Positions 43,258 through 52,092 are shown, counted from the first letter of the stretch. The stretch: 52,092 nt of DNA from Cyclobacteriaceae bacterium (GCA_028281285.1 JANQKF010000007.1:1-52092), one strand, 5' to 3'. Numbers and translations: made by a program. The notes: generated by a model not told the origin, from the sequence alone.

Positions 43258-44862
43258 ATGGAAGAACTAAGAAATCCTTTACAAAAACTGTTCAGCCACA
43301 TCAAATCTAAAATGGTTTTTAAGGACTTCTTCCATGAAGTCAAAAGCCACCCCGACTATCCTACTCTAAAATCCATTTCGGATACACTGGAGAAGTTTGG
43401 AATTGACAATAGCCCTGTACGCATAAAACCGGAGGACCTGTACAATTTAGATGATCCGTTTTTGGCCTATGTTAATAACAAAGGGCATAATGAATTTGCA
43501 TATGTTCATCCTTTACCGAGCCAGAAAATAAAATTCACTACTGAGAATAGAGCAGAGAGCACAGTACCTATTGATGAGTTTGCAGGTCAGTTTAATGGAA
43601 TTGCCGTATTGCTTGACCTAAAGAAAGCAAAGCCTTCTATTGTGAATCTCGAGCGTTCAAAAAGTCAACGGTTCTTCGGCTTTCTAATTGCCACAATTGC
43701 TGTGAGCACCTTGACCCTATTAGCATTCAATTTCTACAAAAGTTCAGGCTCCTTTTTTGTCAATAGTACTTCTATTGTTTTCCTGACCGCCCATCTGGTG
43801 GGGCTCTCATTGGCCATAGCTTTGGTGTTGAAAGGTTTGGGTGAATCAGGTACCCTACTTAACAAAGTCTGTCGTGTGGGCAAGAAAGCAGATTGCGACA
43901 GTGTGATCAAAAGCAAATATTCAACGGTTTATGCCGGAATCAAATGGAGCGATATAGGCTTCATTTATTTTTTAATTGCACTATACCTGATGAGCGTGAA
44001 CAGTATGGGGTTTGTAACACTTATGGCCTTTGTCGCTTTTCCCTATGTATTTGTGTCTTTATACCAACAGGTATTCCTTATTAAAAAGCTTTGTCCATTG
44101 TGCCTGGGGGTTGTTACGGTGCTCACCATAAACTTCGTCATCGCTCTTGCCTTGATATCAGATCTTAACTTATCTCTCGATCAGGCATTTGAATCCGGAC
44201 TTACCGTAGCCCTCATAGGCGTTTTGTACCTGATCGTCAAGTCGCATATAGAATCCAGGGGAGCAAATACTGTGTTGCTTCAACGCTATAATCGTTTAAA
44301 GCGAATTCCTGATGTCATTCAAACTGTTCTTAAGCGTGAAGAAATATTAGTGATTCCAGAAAAAGCACCATTGCAATCCATGACGTTTGGAAGCAACGAA
44401 GAAGATACGATCAGAATCCAAGCGTTGTTAAGCCTACATTGTGGATATTGCGCGAATGTTTTCAAAAAACTTGACTCTCTGTTAGAAAATAACAATATAA
44501 ACGTAGCACTTTACTTAAGCCTGAAAGCCAATAACCATAGTCAGGTTTCTACCCTGGAAAACATTGTGAATGCCTATTATTCCGGTCATACCACATTGGC
44601 CTGGAGCTTACTTAGAGGTTGGTATCAAAAACCTAATAATTCAAAAAAAACATGGACTGGTGAGCCCAATGAACTGGTAAAGAAAATTGTCTTTTCGACC
44701 CGTTACATTATGCAATCCAATCAAATTTCTTCATTACCCAAACTGTTTGTTGAAGGTATTGAGAAATCCTCGCACTACAGCCTGACCGAATATGCGAAGT
44801 ACGCAAGGACGGTCAAAAGTCTAAGTGCAATACCTAAAAGAGAAATGATCATTAATACATAG
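43258..44862 (+). CDS. VKOR-thioredoxin fusion with a C39-like N-terminal domain
   Basis: A 534-residue protein. Residues ~1-120 look like the fold of C39 peptidases (HPDYPTLKSISDTLEKFGID, then FLAYVNNKG) but without a catalytic Cys, so they may bind peptides only. Residues ~140-330 form a vitamin K epoxide reductase domain with the full cysteine set: C205 and C213 eight apart, and CPLC (279-282). The C-terminal thioredoxin-like domain has CGYC (395-398). Such fusions make disulfide bonds. It precedes a cysteine-rich exported peptide, which is the likely substrate. The pairing is inferred from order and chemistry. Confidence 0.85.
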   Translation: MEELRNPLQKLFSHIKSKMVFKDFFHEVKSHPDYPTLKSISDTLEKFGIDNSPVRIKPEDLYNLDDPFLAYVNNKGHNEFAYVHPLPSQKIKFTTENRAESTVPIDEFAGQFNGIAVLLDLKKAKPSIVNLERSKSQRFFGFLIATIAVSTLTLLAFNFYKSSGSFFVNSTSIVFLTAHLVGLSLAIALVLKGLGESGTLLNKVCRVGKKADCDSVIKSKYSTVYAGIKWSDIGFIYFLIALYLMSVNSMGFVTLMAFVAFPYVFVSLYQQVFLIKKLCPLCLGVVTVLTINFVIALALISDLNLSLDQAFESGLTVALIGVLYLIVKSHIESRGANTVLLQRYNRLKRIPDVIQTVLKREEILVIPEKAPLQSMTFGSNEEDTIRIQALLSLHCGYCANVFKKLDSLLENNNINVALYLSLKANNHSQVSTLENIVNAYYSGHTTLAWSLLRGWYQKPNNSKKTWTGEPNELVKKIVFSTRYIMQSNQISSLPKLFVEGIEKSSHYSLTEYAKYARTVKSLSAIPKREMIINT

Positions 44863-44904
44863 TACTAGTACTCACAATTATTTCAAATTTTAAATTTTAA
44901 AAAC

Positions 44905-45123
44905 ATGAAAATTATTGGAGAAAAATTAACTCAAAACGAATTACTTCTCATTAAAGGTGGAGTAGAAGAATGTTGGTCTTGCTATTGTTACGATGGATCT
45001 GCCAACTGGGTAGGTAACTATAGCCATGCAGCAACTGCCAATGCAACAACGAATACGTATTGTTATTCTGGTGGTAATTGTAATTATGGAGAGTATGACG
45101 CTTGTGAATTATTGCAAGAGTAA
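44905..45123 (+). CDS. Double-glycine leader precursor of a six-cysteine peptide
   Basis: A 72-residue precursor. The leader (1-19) is the classical LTQNELLLIKGG, cut after Gly18-Gly19 by C39-peptidase exporters. The core (20-72, 53 residues) has cysteines at 23, 26, 28, 53, 59 and 67. It is rich in Tyr, Ala, Thr and Asn and has no lanthipeptide or thiopeptide enzyme beside it. Six cysteines suit three disulfides. The adjacent VKOR-thioredoxin and C39 exporter fit. Bioactivity is unknown; it could be a bacteriocin, signal or structural peptide. It is small, but the leader and setting make it convincing. Confidence 0.85.
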   Translation: MKIIGEKLTQNELLLIKGGVEECWSCYCYDGSANWVGNYSHAATANATTNTYCYSGGNCNYGEYDACELLQE

Positions 45124-45137
45124 TTCACAGTAACTAC

Positions 45138-45170
45138 TTGGACCCCCGGTTAACCAGATTGGGGGTCCAA
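45138..45170 (+). promoter_or_regulatory. Strong hairpin between the peptide gene and the propeller gene
   Basis: A perfect 10-bp stem TTGGACCCCC/GGGGGTCCAA with a 13-base loop, 14 bases after the peptide stop. There is no T-run, so it is not a clean terminator. It may protect the peptide mRNA or lower expression of the genes behind it. Confidence 0.6.
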
Positions 45171-45184
45171 TAGGTAATCTTCTC

Positions 45185-46360
45185 ATGACAAAAACCATTA
45201 CTTACGCTTGGCTGCTGCCAATTATATTCTTCACATCATGTAGCAATACGAGTTTACAGGGTGAATTAATTCGCATTCCAGTCGCAGAAGAATTCTCAAA
45301 TAAAGCCGATGGTAGTATCAGCCTAAAAAAGCTATTCACAAACATAGAATATATAAGACTTGAAACTTCGCCCGAAACACTCTACAAGTTTGAGCCAAAA
45401 GTGTATACCTATAATGACTACTTAGTTGTAAAAAGCCATAAAAGAATTTCTCTGTTCAGCAGAAAAGATGGCTCTTATCTAAGAGAAATAGGTCATTTTG
45501 GAAATGACCCTAACGGTTATATGAATTCATTACCTTTTCAAGAAATCAACGCGTTTGATGGATCTTTATATGCCCAAGGATGGCGTTACGATCTCTTGAA
45601 ATATTCAATACTGGAGGGTAAGCTAATTAGCTCAGTTCCTAACCCTTTGAGCGAATTCGATAAAGTTGAAGGAATCCTTACGTCTTATGCCAGTATCAAA
45701 AGTGATACACTAGTCGGGTTTTTAACCAATGACTCAGGTAACCAAGATGTGAAGTTGTTGAAATTCGACAAAAATGGAAAAATATTGGCCATTTACGAGA
45801 ATCATCTCTCTTTTATTGATAACCCAAAAAAAATGTCTTTCGATCCGCTGGAAGCACATTTTTTTAGCTTCAATGGTCGATTAAAATTTAAAGAAACTTT
45901 TAATGACACATTATTTGTAGTGAATACAACTAAGCTTGAACCCGACTATTACTTTGAACTAGGTAAGTATAGCCCGGACTATTCCATGAAAGAGAACATT
46001 AATCGATTTACCGACAAATCGCACATTTTTGTTTCCGACATATTAGAAACCAATAACACCTTGTATTTTTCATTAGAGCTTAATCAAGAGCGCCATATTG
46101 GGGTTTTTGACAAGACTGAAGGAGACCTGGCAATTACTAGAGGTAATGGCATTGTAAATGACATCGATAATTTTGTTTCGTTCTCTCCAGATTATCTCAA
46201 TGATAAAAATGAAGTAATTGGTGTAATTCCAGCCGAAAGCGTCAACCTGTGGTTTCAAAATAACCCCGATAAAATCAGTCAACTACCCGAAAAGCTAAAG
46301 CAGTTTCGTAGCATACAACCGGAAGATAACCCAGTAGTCATGATCGCAAAGTTAAGGTGA
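45185..46360 (+). CDS. 6-bladed beta-propeller lipoprotein
   Basis: A 391-residue lipoprotein (signal peptide ending FFTSC, Cys19). The body has the repeats of the Bacteroidota 6-bladed beta-propeller family: SISLKKLFTNIEYIRLETS, ISLFSRKDGSYLREIGHFG and similar blades. These lipoproteins often lie in gene clusters with double-glycine peptides, and this one follows the precursor. It may bind the peptide or act in its export or immunity. That role is not shown by sequence alone. Confidence 0.85.
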   Translation: MTKTITYAWLLPIIFFTSCSNTSLQGELIRIPVAEEFSNKADGSISLKKLFTNIEYIRLETSPETLYKFEPKVYTYNDYLVVKSHKRISLFSRKDGSYLREIGHFGNDPNGYMNSLPFQEINAFDGSLYAQGWRYDLLKYSILEGKLISSVPNPLSEFDKVEGILTSYASIKSDTLVGFLTNDSGNQDVKLLKFDKNGKILAIYENHLSFIDNPKKMSFDPLEAHFFSFNGRLKFKETFNDTLFVVNTTKLEPDYYFELGKYSPDYSMKENINRFTDKSHIFVSDILETNNTLYFSLELNQERHIGVFDKTEGDLAITRGNGIVNDIDNFVSFSPDYLNDKNEVIGVIPAESVNLWFQNNPDKISQLPEKLKQFRSIQPEDNPVVMIAKLR

Positions 46361-46497
46361 ACACTCTTTGACCATCTGACCATTGCGTTCGGTCATTATT
46401 AAAAAAACTTTAAGGAGATATTCAGCAATACTGATTTGACCCGATTTATTGAAAAAATTGTTTTTGAAAACCGTACTAATCCATAACAAGTAACCCA

Positions 46498-48699
46498 TTG
46501 AAATTTCCATTCTATCGACAACCAGACACCATGGACTGTGGGCCAACTTGTTTAAAAATGGTCGCGCAACACTATGGCAAAACTTATAGTATTCCCAGAC
46601 TAAGAGAACTTAGCTACCTGACAAGGGAAGGCGTCTCGATGATGGGGATAAGCTACGCAGCCGAAGCCATTGGGCTGCATACCCAAGGTGTTAAACTCAC
46701 TTATGAGCAGCTCAGGAATGAAGCTACACTTCCGGTAATCGTTCATTGGGGCCAAAACCACTTTGTAGTGGTTTATAAGATAAAAAAGGGCAAGAATCAG
46801 AACGACACTATTTTTGTTGCCGATCCAGCCCATGGACTGCTGAAATACACCAAAGAACAGTTTCTCAATAAATGGAAACAAGATAAAATCAAAGGTTCAG
46901 GCAAAGGTATTTCGCTACTTATAGAACCTACACCCGATTTCTATAAAGAGAATCCACATGAAGAAGGAAAGCTAAGTGCGAAGTATCTCCTTGGTTATTT
47001 AAAACCTCACCGAAAATACATTATTCAACTGGTTCTTGGATTACTTACGGGAAGCCTTATCAGTCTAATCTTCCCCTACCTTACGCAGTCCATTGTTGAT
47101 GTCGGTATAAACAACAAGGACATGGGCTTTGTTGTGCTGATCTTAATAGCACAACTGGTCCTTACTTTTGGCCAGACAGCCAATGGCTTGATACGAAACT
47201 GGATTTCTCTGCATGTTACTACCAGAGTGAGCATTTCCTTGATTGCCAACTTTCTGGCAAAGCTTATGCGCTTACCTATTGCATTTTTCGATGCTAAGAT
47301 GATTGGTGACATTATGCAAAGGATCAGTGACCACAATAGAATTCAATCCTTTCTAACCAAGTCGTTAATAGATATCGTTTTTGCTGTAATCACTTTGGTC
47401 CTGTACAGCTTTGTATTGGCCACTTATAATTATAGTATTCTCGGTGTGTTCTACCTTGGAAGCATACTTTATGTGGGTTGGATTTTAATATTCCTGAAAA
47501 AAAGAAGAGATCTCGATTACAAAAGGTTCACTCAAGCCTCGGAGAATCAAAACAGCATTGTACAATTGATTACGGGCATGCAAGAAATAAAGCTCAACAA
47601 TGCAGAAAAGAGAAAAAGATGGGAATGGGAACGTATTCAAGCAAAGCTTTTTAAAGTAAGTGTTGGTGGTTTAATCCTAAATCAGAATCAACAATTAGGT
47701 TCTACGTTCATTGATCAAACCAAGAATATTTTCATTTCCTTCCTTTCAGTTCAAGCAGTCATTAACGGAGAAATGACTTTGGGAATGCTTGTGGCCATAC
47801 AATATATTATTGGTCAATTAAATGCTCCTATTCAGCAGTTCATAGGGTTTACTCAAGTCACTCAAGATGCCAAAATAAGCCTGGAGCGATTAAGCGAAAT
47901 TCATGAAAAATCAGATGAGGAAAAACCCGAAGATCAAAGACTGCAAAAGACCCCAAAAAACGCTTCAATACAGGTAAAGAACCTTACCTATCAATACGAA
48001 GGTCCTGCATCAGAGAAGGTGCTGAATGATGTTTCAATAGAAATTCCGGCCAACAAAGTTACAGCCATAGTTGGTGCAAGCGGTAGTGGAAAGACCACCT
48101 TAATTAAACTACTTCTCGGTTTCTATCAGCCCGTAGGTGGGAGCATCATGTTAGGTCCTTTTCCATTGGACAGGTATAGCCCATCTGAATGGAGGCGCAG
48201 GTGCGGAGTTGTAATGCAAGATGGCTTTATTTTCTCGGACAATATCTTAAATAACATTGGTATAATTGACGATATCCCGGATATCGAAAAGGTTGATCAG
48301 GCACTCGAAGCCTCAAACATTAAGGAATTTGTAAACTCACTCCCACTGGGATATAATACCAAAATTGGAAATGACGGTAAAGGGATTAGTTCAGGCCAAA
48401 AGCAAAGGCTTCTAATTGCCAGAGCTATTTACAAAGATCCCGAATACCTGTTTTTGGATGAAGCGACAAATGCGTTGGACGCAAATAACGAAAAGGTAAT
48501 TATGGAAAACCTCAACAAATTCTTCAAGGGAAGAACGGTTGTTGTTGTAGCCCATAGACTGAGTACGGTCAAAAATGCAGATCAAATCATTGTATTGGAC
48601 AAAGGCAAGGTGGCTGAAATTGGAGATCACCAGCAGCTTGTTGATTCGAAAGGAGCCTATTTCGAACTGGTTAAGAACCAACTGGAACTCGGAAATTAA
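46498..48699 (+). CDS. C39-peptidase-containing ABC exporter
   Basis: A 733-residue exporter from TTG 46498. The N-terminal C39 peptidase has the triad Cys14 (MDCGPTCL), His88 (GQNHFVV) and Asp109 (VADPAHG), so it can cleave double-glycine leaders. About six membrane helices follow (~165-450). The ATPase has Walker A GASGSGKTT (~525), signature SSGQKQR (~630) and Walker B LFLDEATN (~651), with the His switch AHRLST. It should cut and export the 72-residue precursor. The HlyD-family gene follows 11 bases later. Confidence 0.95.
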   Translation: MKFPFYRQPDTMDCGPTCLKMVAQHYGKTYSIPRLRELSYLTREGVSMMGISYAAEAIGLHTQGVKLTYEQLRNEATLPVIVHWGQNHFVVVYKIKKGKNQNDTIFVADPAHGLLKYTKEQFLNKWKQDKIKGSGKGISLLIEPTPDFYKENPHEEGKLSAKYLLGYLKPHRKYIIQLVLGLLTGSLISLIFPYLTQSIVDVGINNKDMGFVVLILIAQLVLTFGQTANGLIRNWISLHVTTRVSISLIANFLAKLMRLPIAFFDAKMIGDIMQRISDHNRIQSFLTKSLIDIVFAVITLVLYSFVLATYNYSILGVFYLGSILYVGWILIFLKKRRDLDYKRFTQASENQNSIVQLITGMQEIKLNNAEKRKRWEWERIQAKLFKVSVGGLILNQNQQLGSTFIDQTKNIFISFLSVQAVINGEMTLGMLVAIQYIIGQLNAPIQQFIGFTQVTQDAKISLERLSEIHEKSDEEKPEDQRLQKTPKNASIQVKNLTYQYEGPASEKVLNDVSIEIPANKVTAIVGASGSGKTTLIKLLLGFYQPVGGSIMLGPFPLDRYSPSEWRRRCGVVMQDGFIFSDNILNNIGIIDDIPDIEKVDQALEASNIKEFVNSLPLGYNTKIGNDGKGISSGQKQRLLIARAIYKDPEYLFLDEATNALDANNEKVIMENLNKFFKGRTVVVVAHRLSTVKNADQIIVLDKGKVAEIGDHQQLVDSKGAYFELVKNQLELGN

Positions 48700-48710
48700 A
48701 TGAAACTGAA

Positions 48711-49970
48711 ATGCCTGAGATTAATTTAGAAGACCATAGCGAAGAAGTACAAGAGATTTTGGGCCATATACCTAAATGGATTATTAGATGGGGAATATCT
48801 ATCCTCTTTATCATTGTGGCTATAATTTTTTTTGGCAGTAGTTTTATTCCCTATCCTGAAAAAACCACCGTTCCGATTAAAATCACTTCTCAAAACGCGC
48901 CAGCTACATTAGTTGCTAAACAAGCAAGCAATCGCATCGCTCAATGGTTCAAGAAAGATGGAGAAACAGTGCAGAAAGGTGATGTGCTTGCCGTTTGGGA
49001 AACCAATGAAGAATACACCGATATTCTAACACTTCAAAAACTACTAGGACCAAAAAAAGAGACTCCACTCCCCTTGCCGAATGAATTGACCCTTCCAGGT
49101 TTCCAGACCGAAATTCGGGAATTCAATAAAACATTAAATCATTTGGCTTCTATTCAGAATTCTCAAAAACACTTTGTAGAAATAAAAAAAATAGAAGCTG
49201 ATATAAAGAAGAAGACTCGTGCTATTGAATTATCTAAAAGGCAGCAGGTAATTAAAGAAAGGGAGTTTGAGTTACTCGAGAATAAGTTCAAGCAAGATTC
49301 CATCTACTACCATGATGGCAGCTACGGTATAGTAAAAAGTGAATACGAAGCTGAAGTGTTGAAATTCTTAAGACAAAAATCCACCTTCCTGGAATATCAA
49401 ACTTCTTTGCTGGACCTGGACGAATCACTTGCTGCTTTAAAGAATCAAATATCAGAGATTAAAGATGACCGCAAAGACCAAATCTTGACTGCAAAATCGG
49501 ATATGAATGAAGCCCTGTTTGCATTACAGCAAAGAATCGACAAATGGAAACTGGACAATCTGCTAGTCGCTCCAACAAACGGAAAACTAGACAGGTCCTC
49601 ATTTTGGAGCGAAAATCAATTCATACCCAGTGGAGAAATGCTTGCAGCGGTATTGCCCAAGGATCCAGAGCGTGTTGTTTGCAGAGCCATTGTGGACGCA
49701 AATATGATTGGGTCGATCAGCAAAGGACAGAGTGTATTCCTTAAGCTAGATGGCTTTAATTCTATGGAGATGGGATCTATTAAAGGACAAATCGAATCTG
49801 TTTCCAATATCCCATTTGACGGGAAATATTTCGTTAATATCAATTTACCTAACGGCTTAATAACTATGGAGAATAAAACACTGCCATTGATTCAGGAAAT
49901 GACAGGAATAGCGGAAATCATAATCTCCGAGGGAACGCTTCTAGACAGGCTTGTGAAGATAGGGCTTTGA
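48711..49970 (+). CDS. HlyD-family periplasmic adaptor subunit
   Basis: A 419-residue membrane-fusion protein. One membrane helix lies near residues 24-45 (WGISILFIIVAIIFFGSSF). The barrel-sandwich half reads IAQWFKKDGETVQKGDVLAVWE, a long coiled-coil arm follows (~150-265), and the second half returns at VAPTNGKLDRSSF. It couples the ABC exporter to an outer-membrane exit. No TolC-like gene is in the window, so an outer-membrane partner must lie elsewhere. It is the last gene of the peptide cluster. Confidence 0.92.
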   Translation: MPEINLEDHSEEVQEILGHIPKWIIRWGISILFIIVAIIFFGSSFIPYPEKTTVPIKITSQNAPATLVAKQASNRIAQWFKKDGETVQKGDVLAVWETNEEYTDILTLQKLLGPKKETPLPLPNELTLPGFQTEIREFNKTLNHLASIQNSQKHFVEIKKIEADIKKKTRAIELSKRQQVIKEREFELLENKFKQDSIYYHDGSYGIVKSEYEAEVLKFLRQKSTFLEYQTSLLDLDESLAALKNQISEIKDDRKDQILTAKSDMNEALFALQQRIDKWKLDNLLVAPTNGKLDRSSFWSENQFIPSGEMLAAVLPKDPERVVCRAIVDANMIGSISKGQSVFLKLDGFNSMEMGSIKGQIESVSNIPFDGKYFVNINLPNGLITMENKTLPLIQEMTGIAEIIISEGTLLDRLVKIGL

Positions 49971-50013
49971 CTTCTATCTCAAACGACAATGAGAAAAGAA
50001 CCTATGGAGCACC

Positions 50014-52092
50014 CTATTTCCAACTTATTTTTTTAGCATCTACCTTAGCTTTAAAAGGCTCCCAAGCCTTGGTTAGGTGGTTTTGATAACTTTGAATAAA
50101 GGAATTGACCATTTTACGAGCTTGTTTGATTGATTCAAGCTCTTGCTCTGAAGGCATGGCATGTCCGGACATGAATTTACGTTCGGCTTCCCTAATCTTC
50201 TTAACAGGAGTTTCTTCGAACGTCTGCCAGGCACCAACTTGCTTTTTGACAGGTTGACCTAATGCCTCATAGCGCACAAGATCGATTTTACCTGCGAGCG
50301 ACAGAGCTTCTTTCAGAAGTTCCTGATGATTTGATTGATCCAGTTTGCTGATCAGGCGGGCTAAGTCTTGTTTGTTCCGTGACAATGCACTCAACTTCTC
50401 ATTCAATTGTTTCCTGATCAAGTCCAGTTCTTTTTGCCCCTGATACAGGGCCTTGTCTATTTCAGGATCAAAGTCAAAGCGAGGGTCGGCAATCACTTCG
50501 ATGTCAACCGAAGCCTTTCTACCCCGATAGGTCAGCACCATGCGGTACTTTCCGGGTAAAACCGGAATCCCCCGGGACTCCTCGTTAACCCAACTCCCCG
50601 GTAAGCGGTTGATTTGTTCATCAAGCCGCCATGTCAAGTAGTTTAATCCTTTTATAGGGAGTTCCGAATTTTCAAATTCCATGATGACTTTATTGGAAGC
50701 ATCAAAAACTTGTGCCTTCAGAAACTCATTCTCTATTGGGTTATTCAGAAAGTAAGGAATATCCACTTGCCGGAATGGACGATTGTCACCCTGAAACGTG
50801 GTGTGAAACCCTGACCAAATGTTTCCGGGAGCATTGATAAAGATGCCTTTCACCTGTACCGCAACATTGACTTTTGCAGCCATGAGGTTTGACTTTAATC
50901 CCTTACCTGCGTAAGCCCTGAGTGCCTCAAGATCATCAATGATCCAGATTGACCGACCAAATGTACCCACAACCAATGCTGATTCTCGTTTTTGAATCTT
51001 TAGGTCCATGGTTGAGACTGACGGGAAGCCATTGCGAAATCGTTCCCAATTCTCACCCTCATCGAAGCTAATCCATAGTCCATTCTCTGTACCCAGAAAC
51101 ACAAGCTTGGGTTCAACCGGATCTTGAATAAAGCTCAAACTATAGCCGAAAACCGGTGACTTCTCCGTGACCATTGATTTCCAGGTTCGTCCATAGTCTT
51201 CAGTTTTAAACAGGTAAGGGGTATAATCACCCTTGCGATAGTTATTGGCCACCACCCATGCGGTACCGGCCTCGTGCGTTGAAGCATGAATTCGGGCAAT
51301 CCAACTGCCTTCAGGAAGGCCCTTGATGTTTTGGCCCACTTCATTCCAGGTCTCTCCCTGATCTTGAGAAATTTGTACCAATCCATCATCTGTTCCTACC
51401 CAGAGCACCTTTTTGTCAATCGCACTCGGTTCGATGGCCAGAATGCAATTGTAAAACTCCGCCCCGGAGGCATCGGGCGTCAAGCCTCCATAATCTCTTT
51501 TTTGCTGCTCAGGACGGTTGGTAGTGAGGTCTGGTGAAATTACCGACCAACTCTTGCCTTTGTCTTTACTGACATGAACAAATTGGCTACCATAGTAAAC
51601 TGCTTTGACATCATGGGGATCTTGAGCAAAAGCAGCATTCCAATGAAACCTCAATCTGGGGAAACCCTCAGGCTTGGGCGGCTTGATGCTGCTGTAGTAT
51701 CCGCCAACCTTGTCGTACCTGTAAAGACTACCGTTTTGAGACGTTCCATAACCAAACCGTGGGTCTTCAGCATCCGGTGAAATATAGAAGCCGTCTCCCC
51801 CTACAAGATATTGCCAATAGAGTGTGCGGATCCCTCCTCTTCTCCAAACATAGCCGGGACCATACCAATTGCCATTATCCTGGAGGCCTCCATAAACATG
51901 ATAAGGCAATTCTTCATCCACGTTCACTTGGTAGAACTGGCCCACAGGAATATTCTCAGGGAAAAACCAGCTTTTGCCCCTGTCCCTGGTAATACCAATA
52001 CCGCCATCTCCTCCAATGATGTAGAAATCGGCATCGTCCGGTGACATCCAAAAAGCATGAAAGTCAGCATGAATTCCTCTGGTCTCATCGGC
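50014..52092 (-). CDS. VPS10/sortilin-type BNR-repeat protein (5' partial)
   Basis: The frame is open to the right edge: codons before ATG 52047 continue (TRGIHADFHAFW), so at least 693 residues of a larger protein are seen. BNR/Asp-box beta-propeller repeats are plain: GGIGITRDRGKSWF, VHVSKDKGKSWSVI, VQISQDQGETWNEV, FKTEDYGRTWKSMV, WISFDEGENWERF. GTFGRSIWIIDD closes the propeller. The C-terminus is a helical region (~565-677) with many Lys/Glu. Bacteroidota members are about 1000 residues, secreted, and of unknown substrate. Convergent with the peptide cluster. Confidence 0.9.
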   Translation of the reverse strand, partial: ADETRGIHADFHAFWMSPDDADFYIIGGDGGIGITRDRGKSWFFPENIPVGQFYQVNVDEELPYHVYGGLQDNGNWYGPGYVWRRGGIRTLYWQYLVGGDGFYISPDAEDPRFGYGTSQNGSLYRYDKVGGYYSSIKPPKPEGFPRLRFHWNAAFAQDPHDVKAVYYGSQFVHVSKDKGKSWSVISPDLTTNRPEQQKRDYGGLTPDASGAEFYNCILAIEPSAIDKKVLWVGTDDGLVQISQDQGETWNEVGQNIKGLPEGSWIARIHASTHEAGTAWVVANNYRKGDYTPYLFKTEDYGRTWKSMVTEKSPVFGYSLSFIQDPVEPKLVFLGTENGLWISFDEGENWERFRNGFPSVSTMDLKIQKRESALVVGTFGRSIWIIDDLEALRAYAGKGLKSNLMAAKVNVAVQVKGIFINAPGNIWSGFHTTFQGDNRPFRQVDIPYFLNNPIENEFLKAQVFDASNKVIMEFENSELPIKGLNYLTWRLDEQINRLPGSWVNEESRGIPVLPGKYRMVLTYRGRKASVDIEVIADPRFDFDPEIDKALYQGQKELDLIRKQLNEKLSALSRNKQDLARLISKLDQSNHQELLKEALSLAGKIDLVRYEALGQPVKKQVGAWQTFEETPVKKIREAERKFMSGHAMPSEQELESIKQARKMVNSFIQSYQNHLTKAWEPFKAKVDAKKISWK

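Noticed and set aside
1-52092. Prophage or insertion sequence
   Set aside because: No integrase, transposase, capsid, terminase or terminal inverted repeats with a transposase frame were found anywhere in the window.

Overview
The window looks like chromosome from a Bacteroidota bacterium, probably of the Cytophagales or a relative. The evidence is type IX secretion sorting domains of both kinds (7596-10013 and 37167-39050), SprB-like repeats, a GSCFA protein, 6-bladed propeller lipoproteins, a DnaG without its usual zinc ligands, a RibB with a decayed cyclohydrolase half, and several TAnnTTTG-type -7 promoter boxes. No plasmid, phage or insertion-sequence genes are visible. Both edges cut through genes: an Rhs protein on the left and a sortilin-like repeat protein on the right.

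Layout. (1) 1-4244: the 3' end of an Rhs polymorphic toxin gene, then a string of small immunity-like genes, the orphan tail of a second toxin, four strong terminators, and finally a second short copy of the Rhs core. This is a toxin/immunity cassette array. (2) 4245-7594: dispersed palindromic repeats around a secreted coiled-coil/beta-barrel protein, a GIY-YIG nuclease and a lipoprotein. (3) 7596-21269: mostly housekeeping genes, with a large T9SS-exported protein, GSCFA, a YyaL-type thioredoxin-domain protein, priA, a cation/proton antiporter, folE, cysS, dcd and yidD. (4) 21469-29343, minus strand: a four-gene operon encoding a Trypco1-like protein, a trypsin-like protease with an iSTAND-like C-terminus, a MoxR AAA+ ATPase and a 1654-residue vWA-like protein fused to about 28 membrane segments. 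I read this as an NTP-dependent conflict (defence) system with an unusual membrane component. (5) 29604-39970: surE, ribB, dnaG, mrp, a NifU-like scaffold, a PASTA protein, a T9SS cargo protein, a rhodanese and a HAD phosphatase. (6) 40045-42752: a CAU-anticodon tRNA, a short palindromic insertion flanked by copies of the tRNA 3' end, and an AraC-led operon of small membrane and rhodanese proteins. (7) 43258-49970: a peptide secretion cluster with a VKOR-thioredoxin fusion, a 72-residue double-glycine precursor with six cysteines, a propeller lipoprotein, a C39-peptidase ABC exporter and an HlyD-family adaptor. (8) 50014-52092: a partial sortilin/BNR-repeat protein.

The two most interesting systems are the protease/MoxR/vWA operon and the cysteine-rich peptide cluster. 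In the first, the ATPase, the vWA-like adaptor and the protease would form a regulated NTP-dependent switch whose vWA arm sits in the membrane. In the second, the exporter would cut the leader after Gly-Gly, the adaptor would bridge the envelope, and the VKOR-thioredoxin protein would make disulfides in a peptide with an even number of cysteines. Functions are assigned from motifs read by eye. No database search was possible.
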